Below are positions 17,343-25,314 of a stretch of 64,000 bases of DNA, piece after piece. The notes beneath the pieces were generated by a model. The model was given only the letters and a program-made list of their open reading frames with translations. It was not told where the DNA came from and did not search any database. The stretch lies in the NCBI RefSeq assembly GCF_024746795.1, contig NZ_CP080524.1:1831001-1895000 (forward strand). The letters are read 5' to 3'. Every line of letters begins with the position of its first letter. The first letter of the stretch is position 1. Origin of the DNA: Mesorhizobium sp. AR10. Lineage in GTDB: Bacteria; Pseudomonadota; Alphaproteobacteria; Rhizobiales; Rhizobiaceae. The position numbers were made by a program, and so were the translations under genes.

Positions 17343-17984
17343 ATGCAACGCATCGCCACGCTCGACGACATTTCGCGAGGTCTCGAGGCGCTTTGCCTGA
17401 TCGATCCGCGCCTTGAAATGGTTCGCGGCATGGCCGGCGACGTGCCGCTCAGGCTGTCCGAACCCGGGTTCAGGAGCCTCGCCTCGATCATCGTCTCGCA
17501 GCAGGTCTCCCGCGCCAGCGCCGACGCCATTTTCGGCCGGCTGACAAAACTCGTCGATCCGCTGACACCGCACGCGATCCTTATCGCTGAGGAGGGCATG
17601 TTTCGCGAGGCCGGGCTGTCGCGGCCGAAGCAGCGCGGCCTGATCGCCATCGCCCAGGCCGTGGCCGATGGTCTCGACCTCGATCATCTCTGCTTGCTCG
17701 ATGCCGGCGAGGCGATCGCGGCGATGACCAAGGTGCCGGGCATCGGTCCGTGGACGGCGGAAGTCTATCTTCTGTTTGCCGCCGGCCACCCCGATATTTT
17801 CCCGGCGCGTGATGTCGCGCTACAAACGGCTGTCGGTCACGCGCTCGGCATCGAGCCGCGTCCGCCGGAGAAAACGCTGATCCAGCTGGCCGAATCATGG
17901 AGCCCGTGGCGGGGTGTCGCATCGCGGCTTTTCTGGGCCTATTATCGCGAATTGAAGGGCAGAGACGCCGCGCCTCCCGCCTGA
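17343..17984 (+). CDS. DNA-3-methyladenine glycosylase II, AlkA-like
   Basis: Helix-hairpin-helix GPD DNA glycosylase, 213 aa, removing alkylated bases in base-excision repair. The core shows SIIVSQQVSRASADAIFGRL, the HhH motif VPGIGPWTAEVYLLF (about 137-151) and the catalytic Asp in FPARDVALQ (near 162). It lacks the N-terminal AlkA domain of E. coli and matches the shorter form common in rhizobia. The start is ATG at 17343; upstream in-frame TTG codons extend it without family similarity. It is divergent from gluQRS with 91 bases between the starts. Confidence 0.9.
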   Translation: MQRIATLDDISRGLEALCLIDPRLEMVRGMAGDVPLRLSEPGFRSLASIIVSQQVSRASADAIFGRLTKLVDPLTPHAILIAEEGMFREAGLSRPKQRGLIAIAQAVADGLDLDHLCLLDAGEAIAAMTKVPGIGPWTAEVYLLFAAGHPDIFPARDVALQTAVGHALGIEPRPPEKTLIQLAESWSPWRGVASRLFWAYYRELKGRDAAPPA

Positions 17985-18113
17985 AATCGCAAAAAAGCTT
18001 TAAAATCATGCGCTTTTGGCGTGTCATTTGGCCGACATGCCGCTTCACATCCCTGTCATGTCGGGCTTACAGTATCCGCGCCGATCGGTTCAAGAGCCAA
18101 GGAGGTCCAGGAC

Positions 18114-18671
18114 GTGACGGTTGCCGTATCTCCGGATGGGCTTCCAGCGCTGGTGCTGAATGCGGATTACCGTCCGCTCAGCTATTACCCTCTGTCGCTC
18201 TGGTCATGGCAGGACGCCATCAAGGCAGTGTTCCTCGACCGGGTGAACATCGTCGCCGAATACGAGCATGCCGTATCCTCTCCGACCTTCTCGATGAAGC
18301 TGCCGAGCGTCGTCAGCCTGAAGGCCTATGTGAAGCCGTCCCGGCATCCGGCCTTCACCCGCTTCAACGTCTTTCTGCGCGACCGCTTCCAGTGTCAGTA
18401 TTGCGGCACGCCGGAGGACCTGACCTTCGACCATGTCGTTCCCCGCCATCGCGGCGGCGCGACGACGTGGGAAAATGTCGTTGCCGCCTGCTCGCCCTGC
18501 AATCTCAGGAAGGGTGGCATGATGCCGGCCCACGCGAAGATGTGGCCGCTGCAAAAACCCTTCCAGCCGACGGTGCACGACCTGCACAACAACGGCCGGT
18601 TGTTCCCGCCCAACCATCTGCATGAAAGCTGGATGGATTATCTCTACTGGGATGTCGAACTCGAACCATAG
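18114..18671 (+). CDS. HNH endonuclease family protein
   Basis: 185-aa protein with a C-terminal HNH nuclease fold. Two zinc-binding CxxC knuckles (CQYCG near 102 and CSPCN near 132) frame the motif FDHVVPRHRGG..TWENVVAAC, giving the HNH catalytic residues. The N-terminal part (LVLNADYRPLSYYPLSLWSWQDAIKAVFLDRVNIV) is typical of the widespread chromosomal HNH family in alphaproteobacteria, whose role is not established. The start is GTG with AAGGAGG eight bases upstream, a decisive ribosome site. The 129 bases upstream are AT-rich and include a run of A at 17989-17996. Confidence 0.9.
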   Translation: MTVAVSPDGLPALVLNADYRPLSYYPLSLWSWQDAIKAVFLDRVNIVAEYEHAVSSPTFSMKLPSVVSLKAYVKPSRHPAFTRFNVFLRDRFQCQYCGTPEDLTFDHVVPRHRGGATTWENVVAACSPCNLRKGGMMPAHAKMWPLQKPFQPTVHDLHNNGRLFPPNHLHESWMDYLYWDVELEP

Positions 18672-18715
18672 AGTTCGGCAGAAATCCGCCATGCTGGCCG
18701 CCTGACGCAGCTTTC

Positions 18716-18770
18716 TGCGCTTCCGGTGCTCACGTACTTGAGTACGCTCCGCTCCGGTTCTCGAAAGCCG
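18716..18770. repeat. Imperfect palindrome between convergent genes
   Basis: A nested inverted repeat centred on CGTACT-TG-AGTACG (18733-18746) and flanked by imperfect arms around TTCCGG/CCGG and CTTTCT/TCGAAAG. It lies between the HNH gene and dsbB, both of which end here. It could terminate in both directions, and it resembles interspersed rhizobial palindromes. Confidence 0.55.
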
Positions 18771-18823
18771 CGCCATCCGACTCAGCCTGCCGAATTTTTG
18801 CGCGAACTCTGCGTCGCGCTAAT

Positions 18824-19342
18824 TCAGTCGCGTGAAAGCGCGCTGCGGAAGGCGACGGCGGCCAGGATGAAGCTGGCGATGGCGTTCCAGCCGGCCAGCG
18901 AGAGGCCGAGGATGCGCAGTGCCGCCTTGTCGCAGGAGGGCGGCACGAATTTGTCGAGCGCGTCGAGCACGCCCTTGCCGCCGGTGTCTACCGGGCCGGC
19001 ACCCGCGGTGCAATCGGTCGGACCCGCCCACCACGCCCATTCGACACCGGAGTGATAGACGCCGAGATAGAGGCCATACAGCATCAGCAGGCCACCGACA
19101 GCCAGCAGGCCACGAGTCAGCCAAGCAGGGGCGTGCAGCGCCGACGCCAACACGGCCAGCAGCATCAACGGCACGCCGACATAGTAGGGGGTGCGTTGCT
19201 CCAGGCAGAGATGGCAGGGGATGTAGCCGCCGATATACTGGAAGGCCAGTGCGGAGCCGACGGTGCCAGCCATGGCGACTGCGAGAAACAACGCCGTCCG
19301 TGTCCGCTGGCGCCCGGTGTCGGCATTCATGGTCGCTGTCAT
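18824..19342 (-). CDS. dsbB: Disulfide bond formation protein B
   Basis: 172-aa inner-membrane quinone reductase that reoxidises DsbA. Four helices are visible. The first periplasmic Cys pair is IPCHLC (Cys43, Cys46), and the second pair is Cys111 (PTDC) and Cys137 (PPSC), so both redox pairs of DsbB are present; Gln and Arg of the quinone site follow in CLEQR. Two ATGs, at 19342 and 19330, are possible; neither has a strong ribosome site. It is followed by the convergent HNH gene and preceded by a REP-like palindrome and the DedA-like gene in the same orientation. Confidence 0.9.
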   Translation of the reverse strand: MTATMNADTGRQRTRTALFLAVAMAGTVGSALAFQYIGGYIPCHLCLEQRTPYYVGVPLMLLAVLASALHAPAWLTRGLLAVGGLLMLYGLYLGVYHSGVEWAWWAGPTDCTAGAGPVDTGGKGVLDALDKFVPPSCDKAALRILGLSLAGWNAIASFILAAVAFRSALSRD

Positions 19343-19387
19343 TGATCTATCGTCCGTTCAGTTCGCCGCCGCGCTCAGCCTCGTTTT

Positions 19388-19436
19388 ATGCATGCCGTTT
19401 TCCCAAAACCGCTGCGCATTTTTAGGCGACATGCAT
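19388..19436. repeat. REP-like dispersed palindrome, family 2, copy A
   Basis: ATGCATGCCG ... CGACATGCAT with an inner CCCAAAA/TTTTAGG stem. It ends exactly at the stop codon of the DedA-like gene. Other copies lie at 43624-43670 and 58397-58447. This copy has mismatches in both stems and looks the most decayed. Confidence 0.8.
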
Positions 19437-20023
19437 CAGAACGCGTATTTGACGACGATATAGAGCAAAATCAGGGCGGCGGCGCCGGCGCCTGCGATCA
19501 GGCCGAGGCGCTTTTCGATGAACTCGCGGATCGGCTCGCCATAGCGGCGCAGCAGCCAGGCCAGGAACAGGAATCGGCCCCCGCGGGCGACGATGGCCAA
19601 CACGATGAACAGCCCCAGATTGACGCCGATGACGCCGGACAGGATCGTGACCACCTTGATCGGCGGCAGATGGGCGGCACCCGAGGTGATCAGCATCAGA
19701 ACGATGAAGCCGACGCCCGATGAGGTGCGCAACTGCTCGAACTCATCATACTTGCCGTAGAATTCGAGGATCGGTCGCGCCACCGCATCATAGGCATAGT
19801 GGCCGATGAACCAGCCGGCGATGCCACCCAGCACCGAAGCAGCGGTGGCGATCGCCGCGTAGCGATAGGCACGATCCGGCCGCGACAACGCCATCGGCAG
19901 ATAGAGCACGTCGGCCGGCACCAGGAACACCGAGCTTTCGACGAAAGCGATGAAAGCCAGCCACCATTCGGCGGATTTTCGGGCTGCAAGGGATAGGGTC
20001 CAGTCGTAAAGTCCGCGAAGCAT
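19436..20023 (-). CDS. YqaA/DedA-like (VTT domain) membrane protein
   Basis: 195-aa inner-membrane protein with the SNARE-associated/VTT fold of the YqaA group: AFIAFVESSVFLVPADVLYLPMALSRP, GGIAGWFIGHYAYDA, SGAAHLPPIKVVTILSGVIGVNLGLFIV and GRFLFLAWLLRRYGEPI. DedA relatives act as lipid scramblases or flippases or in proton-dependent envelope functions; the role of YqaA is less well defined. The start is MLRGLYDW, because AGGAG lies just upstream and the longer frame has no family similarity. The gene is upstream of dsbB in the same direction, with a REP-like element between them. Confidence 0.87.
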   Translation of the reverse strand: MLRGLYDWTLSLAARKSAEWWLAFIAFVESSVFLVPADVLYLPMALSRPDRAYRYAAIATAASVLGGIAGWFIGHYAYDAVARPILEFYGKYDEFEQLRTSSGVGFIVLMLITSGAAHLPPIKVVTILSGVIGVNLGLFIVLAIVARGGRFLFLAWLLRRYGEPIREFIEKRLGLIAGAGAAALILLYIVVKYAF

Positions 20024-20136
20024 CCGCTCTCCTGTGGCACGCGTCGTCTGTCTAGAAAGATTTTCCGCGCTGCACAATGGCAGTGGCTTCACGAAACCGA
20101 AAGATGAAGTTTGGTCGCGGGCATGGAATTGGCCAG

Positions 20137-20164
20137 TTGACGAACAGGCCTCCAACCGTATAGT
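20137..20164 (+). promoter_or_regulatory. Housekeeping sigma promoter of tRNA-Leu
   Basis: TTGACG (20137-20142), a 16-base spacer, then TATAGT (20159-20164), close to the sigma-70 consensus. The predicted start is about 20 bases before the tRNA. Confidence 0.65.
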
Positions 20165-20192
20165 CCGCGCCCATCCAGGCCCTCAGGCCTGA

Positions 20193-20277
20193 GCCCCTAT
20201 GGCGGAATTGGTAGACGCGCTCGACTCAAAATCGAGTTCCGCAAGGAGTGCTGGTTCGATTCCGGCTAGGGGCACCA
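20193..20277 (+). tRNA. tRNA-Leu (anticodon CAA)
   Basis: Full cloverleaf: acceptor arms GCCCCTA and TAGGGGC, D-loop with GGTAGACGCG, anticodon stem CTCGA/TCGAG with loop CTCAAAA (anticodon CAA), a long variable arm as expected for a class II tRNA, T-loop GGTTCGATTCC, discriminator A and an encoded CCA (20275-20277). The run of six T soon after (about 20283) could assist termination. Confidence 0.97.
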
Positions 20278-20559
20278 TTCCCATTTTTTGAGCGCCCGGG
20301 GTTCATCTGCTGGCCGGGTTTGCCGGTCACGGGATCGATCGGCGTCACGCTGCCCTGGGCTGGGGCGTGGCCGAGTTTATGCGCAGGATCGGGCAGCGAC
20401 TGCGGCATAGTACCTTGGGGTTATGGTCGCGCTGCGCCGGCTAAGTCATGTTCGCTTCATCTTGAAAGAAATGCGAACGGAAGCCTGCGCGGAACAGTTC
20501 GATCTCAAGCCCGCCCGGTCTCCAAAAGCATCGGACATCACACTCCCGGAGGCGGAACA

Positions 20560-21891
20560 ATGAACGACACAATCAAACTCGACCGCGCGCTCGGCCTCTG
20601 GTCCGTCGTGCTTTTCGGGCTCGCCTACATGACGCCGATGATCGTCTTCGGCACGTTCGGCGCGCTGGCGACGGCAAGTCAAGGAACGACTGCGATGGCC
20701 TATCTGGTCGCCGCCGCGGCCATCCTGTTGACGGCCATCAGCTACGGCGTCATGGCGCGGGTCTATCCGGTTGCCGGATCGGCCTATACCTATGCCCGCC
20801 GGTCGATCAATCCCAGCGTCGGCTTCCTTGTCGGCTGGGCTGTTCTGCTCGACTACTTCTTCCTGCCTATGGTGATCTGGTTGATTGGCGCTGCCTATCT
20901 CTCTGCGGCCTTTCCGGCGGTGCCGACCTGGGTTTGGATCATCGGCTTCATCATGGTGACGACGCTTGTCAATGTCATCGGTATCGCCTTTGCCAACCGC
21001 GTGAACGTCATCCTGATGCTGGTGCAACTTGCCGTGCTGGTCGTCTTCCTGGTGCTGGCGGCGCGCTATGTGATCGCGCTCAACGGCCCTGGCGGACTGG
21101 TTTCCGTCACGCCCTTCTTCAAGACCGGCGTGCCGTTCTCGGCCTCGGTCGCCGGCGCTGCCATCGCAGCGTACTCCTTCCTCGGGTTCGACGCCGTGTC
21201 GACGTTGACCGAAGAGACCAGGGATGCCAGGCGCACCATGCCGAAGGCGATCCTGATCGTCGCGCTTGCCGGCGGCCTCATCTTCATCGTCTCAGCCTAT
21301 CTCACTCAGTTGGCCCACCCAGGTGCGGATTTCGCCTCGGTCGACACTGCTGCCTCCGAAATCGCAAAGGCGATCGGTGGCGACCTCTTCGTGACGATCT
21401 TCCTGGCGACGCTGGTGGTGGCGCAGTTCACCTCCGGTCTTGCCGCGCAAGCGAGTGTCGGCCGGCTGCTCTACGCCATGGGCCGCGACACCGTGTTGCC
21501 CGCGTCTTTCTTCGGCAGCCTGCATCCGAAATGGCACACGCCGATCCTGAACCTGATCCTGGTCGGTGTGGTCGGCCTTGCGGCGCTGACCATGGACGTC
21601 ACCACCTCGACTTCGTTCATCAATTTCGGCGCCTTCCTCGCCTTCACCGCCGTCAATGTCTCGGTGATCGCGCTCTACCTCAGGCGCGATCAGCAGGTCC
21701 ATCCGCTCGGCATGCTGATCGGTCTCATCATCCCGGCGCTGGCGGCCGTCTGCGACCTCTTCCTGCTGTGGAACCTCGATGGAAATGCCAAGGTGCTTGG
21801 CCTCATCTGGCTGGCTGTCGGCGTGGTCTATCTCGCGTACCTCACGAGCTTCTTCCAGAGCGCGCCGCCGGAAATGGATTTTGCCGAATAG
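20560..21891 (+). CDS. APC family amino acid permease
   Basis: 443-aa secondary transporter with about twelve helices of the amino acid-polyamine-organocation superfamily. The first helix shows LGLWSVVLFGLAYMTPMIVFGTFG, a typical APC start; YGVMARVYPVAGSAYTYARR and YSFLGFDAVSTLTEETRDARRTMPKAI are the family signatures (substrate helix 1-2 and the helix 6 region). The start is ATG with GGAGGCGG upstream; the frame runs further left only through the region after the tRNA. It is followed convergently by a LuxR-type regulator that is itself divergent from an amidase gene, which suggests uptake of an amide or amino acid used by that group. Substrate not determined. Confidence 0.9.
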   Translation: MNDTIKLDRALGLWSVVLFGLAYMTPMIVFGTFGALATASQGTTAMAYLVAAAAILLTAISYGVMARVYPVAGSAYTYARRSINPSVGFLVGWAVLLDYFFLPMVIWLIGAAYLSAAFPAVPTWVWIIGFIMVTTLVNVIGIAFANRVNVILMLVQLAVLVVFLVLAARYVIALNGPGGLVSVTPFFKTGVPFSASVAGAAIAAYSFLGFDAVSTLTEETRDARRTMPKAILIVALAGGLIFIVSAYLTQLAHPGADFASVDTAASEIAKAIGGDLFVTIFLATLVVAQFTSGLAAQASVGRLLYAMGRDTVLPASFFGSLHPKWHTPILNLILVGVVGLAALTMDVTTSTSFINFGAFLAFTAVNVSVIALYLRRDQQVHPLGMLIGLIIPALAAVCDLFLLWNLDGNAKVLGLIWLAVGVVYLAYLTSFFQSAPPEMDFAE

Positions 21892-21944
21892 TAAAGCAGT
21901 GAGACCCCGTTCGAACGGATCTATCGGTGCGCTTCAAATCCCTC

Positions 21945-22721
21945 TCAAGCGAGGAACAGCCGAAACAGCTCGGCCTGGCTTGATATGGCCAGCTTGGAAT
22001 AGACCTGCCGGCGATGGACCTTGACCGTGTTGGGCGAGAGCGAAAGCACCGCGGCGAGCGAAAGGTTGGAATGTCCCTTGAGGATCAAGGTGACGATTTC
22101 AAGCTCGCGCCGGGTCAGCAGCGGATGCTCGATCCTCGCCGCGGGGACTGTGTTCTTGATGTCGAGCGAGAGGCCGGGAACATGATACCAGTGCCGCGCT
22201 GCCAGCGCGCAGACTACCGGCGCGGCGGATCTGAACAAGTCCAACTCCTCGCCGGAAAACAGCGCCGCGGAGCCGGTTCGCGACAGCGAGAGGACGCCGG
22301 TGAAGCCGTTTTCCAGCTTCAGCACGAAGCCAATCTCGTCGACGATCTCGGTCGTGGCGTAGTGCTGGCGGTGATATTCGGTCTGCAGGAAGCCGTCCGG
22401 CGCCAGCTCGCGCATGACGATCATGCGCTGGCTGCTGTCGCTGCACACGGCATCGTAGAACGGGTCGAGCACATAGGCGCCGGCAAGATAGCGGTCGACG
22501 ATGATCGATCGCGCGGCCACGATCTTGTCGTTGTAGAGGTCGAAAGCGTGGCCATCCGGCGAATAGAGGAAGCCGTTCATCATCTGGAAGGGTGCCAGCA
22601 GCCGCAGCGCTGCCGCCAGCGCATCGGGAAATCCGCGCACGCCGATCGCCGCCACCGCCGCACCGAGATTGGCATTCCAGACATCGAAGGACGGAGACCG
22701 GGCTCCGGCTGCGGACTTCAT
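21945..22721 (-). CDS. LuxR family transcriptional regulator
   Basis: 258-aa regulator with a C-terminal LuxR/FixJ helix-turn-helix (about 200-255: LLTRRELEIVTLILKGHSNLSLAAVLSLSPNTVKVHRRQVYSKL). The N-terminal 190 residues are not a receiver domain and do not match the acyl-homoserine-lactone domain by eye; they resemble sensory domains of solo LuxR regulators next to catabolic genes. Start uncertain: ATG at 22721 is chosen, and a longer frame reaches 22808. It is divergent from the amidase gene (start 22843), so it probably regulates that gene and itself. Confidence 0.85.
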   Translation of the reverse strand: MKSAAGARSPSFDVWNANLGAAVAAIGVRGFPDALAAALRLLAPFQMMNGFLYSPDGHAFDLYNDKIVAARSIIVDRYLAGAYVLDPFYDAVCSDSSQRMIVMRELAPDGFLQTEYHRQHYATTEIVDEIGFVLKLENGFTGVLSLSRTGSAALFSGEELDLFRSAAPVVCALAARHWYHVPGLSLDIKNTVPAARIEHPLLTRRELEIVTLILKGHSNLSLAAVLSLSPNTVKVHRRQVYSKLAISSQAELFRLFLA

Positions 22722-22842
22722 GGTAGCGGCAAGCCTCTTCTTCGGGCGCTTGCGAGATTGGTCAGGTCCCGCTGCACAGAACAAGCACGCTTTCCCTTTC
22801 ACGCGCAATCACCCCGTTTGGAAGCCGCTGGAGACCCATGCC

Positions 22843-24261
22843 ATGACCCATCCACTGGACCTGACCGTCGTCGAGATCGCCAACGGCATCCGCTCCGGCG
22901 CGTTCAGCGCCGAGGCCGTCGTGGCCGAGTCGATCCGCCGCGCCACGGCCGTCAACGAGACACTCAATGCTTTTGCCGTCATTCGCGAGGACAAGGCGCT
23001 GGAAGCAGCCCGGCGCGCCGACCAGGCCGTGGCGCGTGGCGAGGCGACCGGGCCATTGCACGGTGTGCCGTTCGCAGCCAAGGATCTGACGCCGACTGCC
23101 GGCGACCTGACCACGCTCGGTTCGTGGACGAGGGGAGATTGGGTGCCATCCGGGACGGCGCTTTGCATCCGCCGTCTCGAGGCGGCCGGCGCAATCCTGA
23201 TCGGCAAGACGACGACGCCTGAATTTGCTTTCTCCAGCTTCACCAACAGCCCGCGCTGGGGCATTACCCGCAATCCGTGGAATCCCGAGCGCACCAGTGG
23301 TGGCTCCTCGGGCGGGTCGGCGGTCGCCGTGGCTATGGGCGTCGTACCGTTCGCCGAAGGCACCGACATGGGTGGTTCGGTCCGCATTCCGGCGGCCTTC
23401 TGCGGCGTGGTTGGATTGAAGCCGAGTTTCGGGCGTATCCCGATGACCATCCTGCCCAGCGTCTTCGACAACATCTCGCATTTCGGGCCGCTGGCGCGCA
23501 GCGCCGCCGATGCCATCGCCTTCATGGCGGCGACGGCGGGCGCCAGCGACGAGGACATCTCTTCGCTGCCGATCGCGTTCGACGTCTGTGCGGCAAGAAC
23601 GGGCGGTCTCGCAGGCAAGCGCTTCGCGCTGTCGATCGACCTTGGCTATTACGCCGTCCAGCCGCAGGTGGAAGCCGTCGTCCGGCAGGCCGTTGCCGAG
23701 ATGCGCGAGGCCGGAGCCGTCGTCGAAGAGGTGCCGATCGCCTGGACGCGCGCCGTCAATGACGAATGGTTCGATCTCTGGTGCGTGTTCATGTCGGCCT
23801 TTTTTGGCAACGAACTTCCCGGCCATCGCCACCACATGGACCCTGCCGTCGTCTCGATGATCGAACGCGGCCTGGCGATGAACGCGACCGCCTACAAGCG
23901 AATCGAACTGCTTCGTACCTCGATGTGGCGCGACATGGCCGGGATCTATGAAAGCTACGACGCGCTGCTGTGCCCGACCTGCGCCATAACCGCGCCGCCG
24001 GTGGGTGAGACCGACGATGACTATAGCGCGACGTTGCCTGACGGCCGCTTCAAGGGGCTCGACATGACGTGCCCCTTCAACATGCTGCCGCAATTGCCGG
24101 CGCTGTCGCTGCCCATTGGATTGGCGGCCGACGGCTTGCCGGTCGGTCTGCAGATTATCGGCCGGCGCTTCGGCGACGAACAAGTTCTTTCCTTTGGGGC
24201 CGCTCTCGAAGCGGTTTCAGTTGGTTCCGATATCGATGCCCTGCGGGCACCGGCACAGTGA
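22843..24261 (+). CDS. Amidase (amidase signature family)
   Basis: 472-aa amide hydrolase of the AS family. The Ser-cisSer-Lys triad is complete: Lys in PFAAKDLTPT (near 78), the Gly/Ser-rich stretch TSGGSSGGSAVAVA (cis-Ser) and the nucleophile Ser in GTDMGGSVRIPAAFCG (near 180). The N-terminal DLTVVEIANGIRSGAFSAEAVVAESI is typical. The family is broad (GatA-like, indoleacetamide and other amidases), so the substrate cannot be stated; the adjacent APC permease and LuxR regulator suggest catabolism of an imported amide. The ATG at 22843 is followed by family similarity; the frame is open upstream over the regulator. Confidence 0.9.
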   Translation: MTHPLDLTVVEIANGIRSGAFSAEAVVAESIRRATAVNETLNAFAVIREDKALEAARRADQAVARGEATGPLHGVPFAAKDLTPTAGDLTTLGSWTRGDWVPSGTALCIRRLEAAGAILIGKTTTPEFAFSSFTNSPRWGITRNPWNPERTSGGSSGGSAVAVAMGVVPFAEGTDMGGSVRIPAAFCGVVGLKPSFGRIPMTILPSVFDNISHFGPLARSAADAIAFMAATAGASDEDISSLPIAFDVCAARTGGLAGKRFALSIDLGYYAVQPQVEAVVRQAVAEMREAGAVVEEVPIAWTRAVNDEWFDLWCVFMSAFFGNELPGHRHHMDPAVVSMIERGLAMNATAYKRIELLRTSMWRDMAGIYESYDALLCPTCAITAPPVGETDDDYSATLPDGRFKGLDMTCPFNMLPQLPALSLPIGLAADGLPVGLQIIGRRFGDEQVLSFGAALEAVSVGSDIDALRAPAQ

Positions 24262-24337
24262 CCGCATCGCCGGCCGCCCGCGTCGGTACCCGGGGAGCCG
24301 GGAGCTCCGGCTCGGCGTTGTCCCTGAAGATCGGTGT

Positions 24338-24367
24338 GGGGATGCCCCCCAGAAGGGGGGGCACCCC
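24338..24367. terminator. Strong GC-rich hairpin between convergent genes
   Basis: GGGGATGCCCCCC (24338-24350) and GGGGGGGCACCCC (24355-24367) pair over 12 bp with one bulged base and a 4-base loop. It sits between the amidase and the secreted-protein gene, which end toward each other, so a bidirectional terminator is likely. Confidence 0.7.
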
Positions 24368-24396
24368 GCCTCTGCCGCTAGTTCGACTCGGGGCTG

Positions 24397-25002
24397 CTAC
24401 ATCTTCATTGGTCCCGGCACCATCTTGGTCGGCGCTTCCGGCATCGGGAACGAGTAGTTGTCGCATGTCACGTTAGGGTTCGTCGGGCTGAACACTCCGT
24501 TTGGGTTGTCCTTGAACCAGGCGTGGAGATCGTAGTGGTGGAACTCCCTCGGGATCAGCGGATAGTGCCCCTCCATTGGCCCCATGAATGTCTGTCCAAA
24601 GAGTTCCGGTGGCGCCTTGGTGTCGGGTGTCAAGGGCACGAGCCATTCCACGCCGACCAGGCGCAAGCCGCCATCGACCGGCTCATAGATCAGGACATTG
24701 GGGCGCATCGGATCGACTGTCGGGCCGATGCTGGGGACGTTGACGAAATGAATGCCCATGGCGCCCTTCGGATATTCCATCGTTCCGGGTATCTTTTCTC
24801 CGGTGTAGGAGACACATCCGACCGTCGACAGATAGAGGTCGCGAATGGCGGCCGTGTAGTCTTCATACTTGGCCAGCGATTTTTTCAGGGCGTCGATCTC
24901 GGCCTTGTTGGGTTCGGCGGCCTGAGCTGCGGCCGCGGCCAGACAGGCGAGGCCTGTCAAAGCAAGGATACTGCGACGCCCAGGGTGAGTTGTTTTCGTC
25001 AT
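24397..25002 (-). CDS. Secreted protein of unknown function, twin-paralogue family (copy 1)
   Basis: 201-aa exported protein of a family I cannot name. The N terminus is a signal peptide (MTKTTHPGRRSILALTGL...AQAAE, cleavage near residue 29). Conserved with the paralogue at 28091-28591 are GAMGIHFVN (His85), LIYEPVDGGLRLVGVEW, GQTF, a YDLHAW segment (His160) and NPNGVFSPTNPNVTCD near the C terminus; Cys63 and Cys180 are matched by two Cys in the paralogue, suggesting one disulfide. The conserved His residues could bind a metal; that is only an inference. The start is ATG with GGAGG seven bases upstream. The gene is the last of a co-oriented run that starts at the DUF4242 gene, but a 312-base gap separates it from the acetyltransferase gene. 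Confidence 0.85.
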   Translation of the reverse strand: MTKTTHPGRRSILALTGLACLAAAAAQAAEPNKAEIDALKKSLAKYEDYTAAIRDLYLSTVGCVSYTGEKIPGTMEYPKGAMGIHFVNVPSIGPTVDPMRPNVLIYEPVDGGLRLVGVEWLVPLTPDTKAPPELFGQTFMGPMEGHYPLIPREFHHYDLHAWFKDNPNGVFSPTNPNVTCDNYSFPMPEAPTKMVPGPMKM

Positions 25003-25314
25003 GCATTCCTCCCAGATTTCTTTTCTGGCCGTGCAAGACCGAGGCGGCAACCATGCTGACTGCGCGGCCGAAAATGTATCGCCTCATCCCCGTTGGAACT
25101 GCGTCGATGCTAATCCTTTCCACTGCTTGGGAAAAGCAACCCTCATGATCTAGGCCGAGCAGGCCCTTGGTCAGGGAAGAGACAAAACGACCAGAACCGG
25201 AACAGGTTCGCGGTCAGCGTTATTTCGGAGAGCTGCAAAGGTCAGGGTCTTTCCCCACCTGGCGGGACTTGAAAACCAGATGGCTTCCTGCGCCCTGGCT
25301 TTGCTTGGCCCGAC
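25003..25314. other. 312-base gap without a supported gene
   Basis: It lies between the first secreted-protein gene and the acetyltransferase gene, both read leftward, so it should hold the promoter of the secreted-protein gene. Apart from the GGAGG ribosome site at its left end I see no convincing promoter, repeat, RNA or small gene. Confidence 0.6.
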
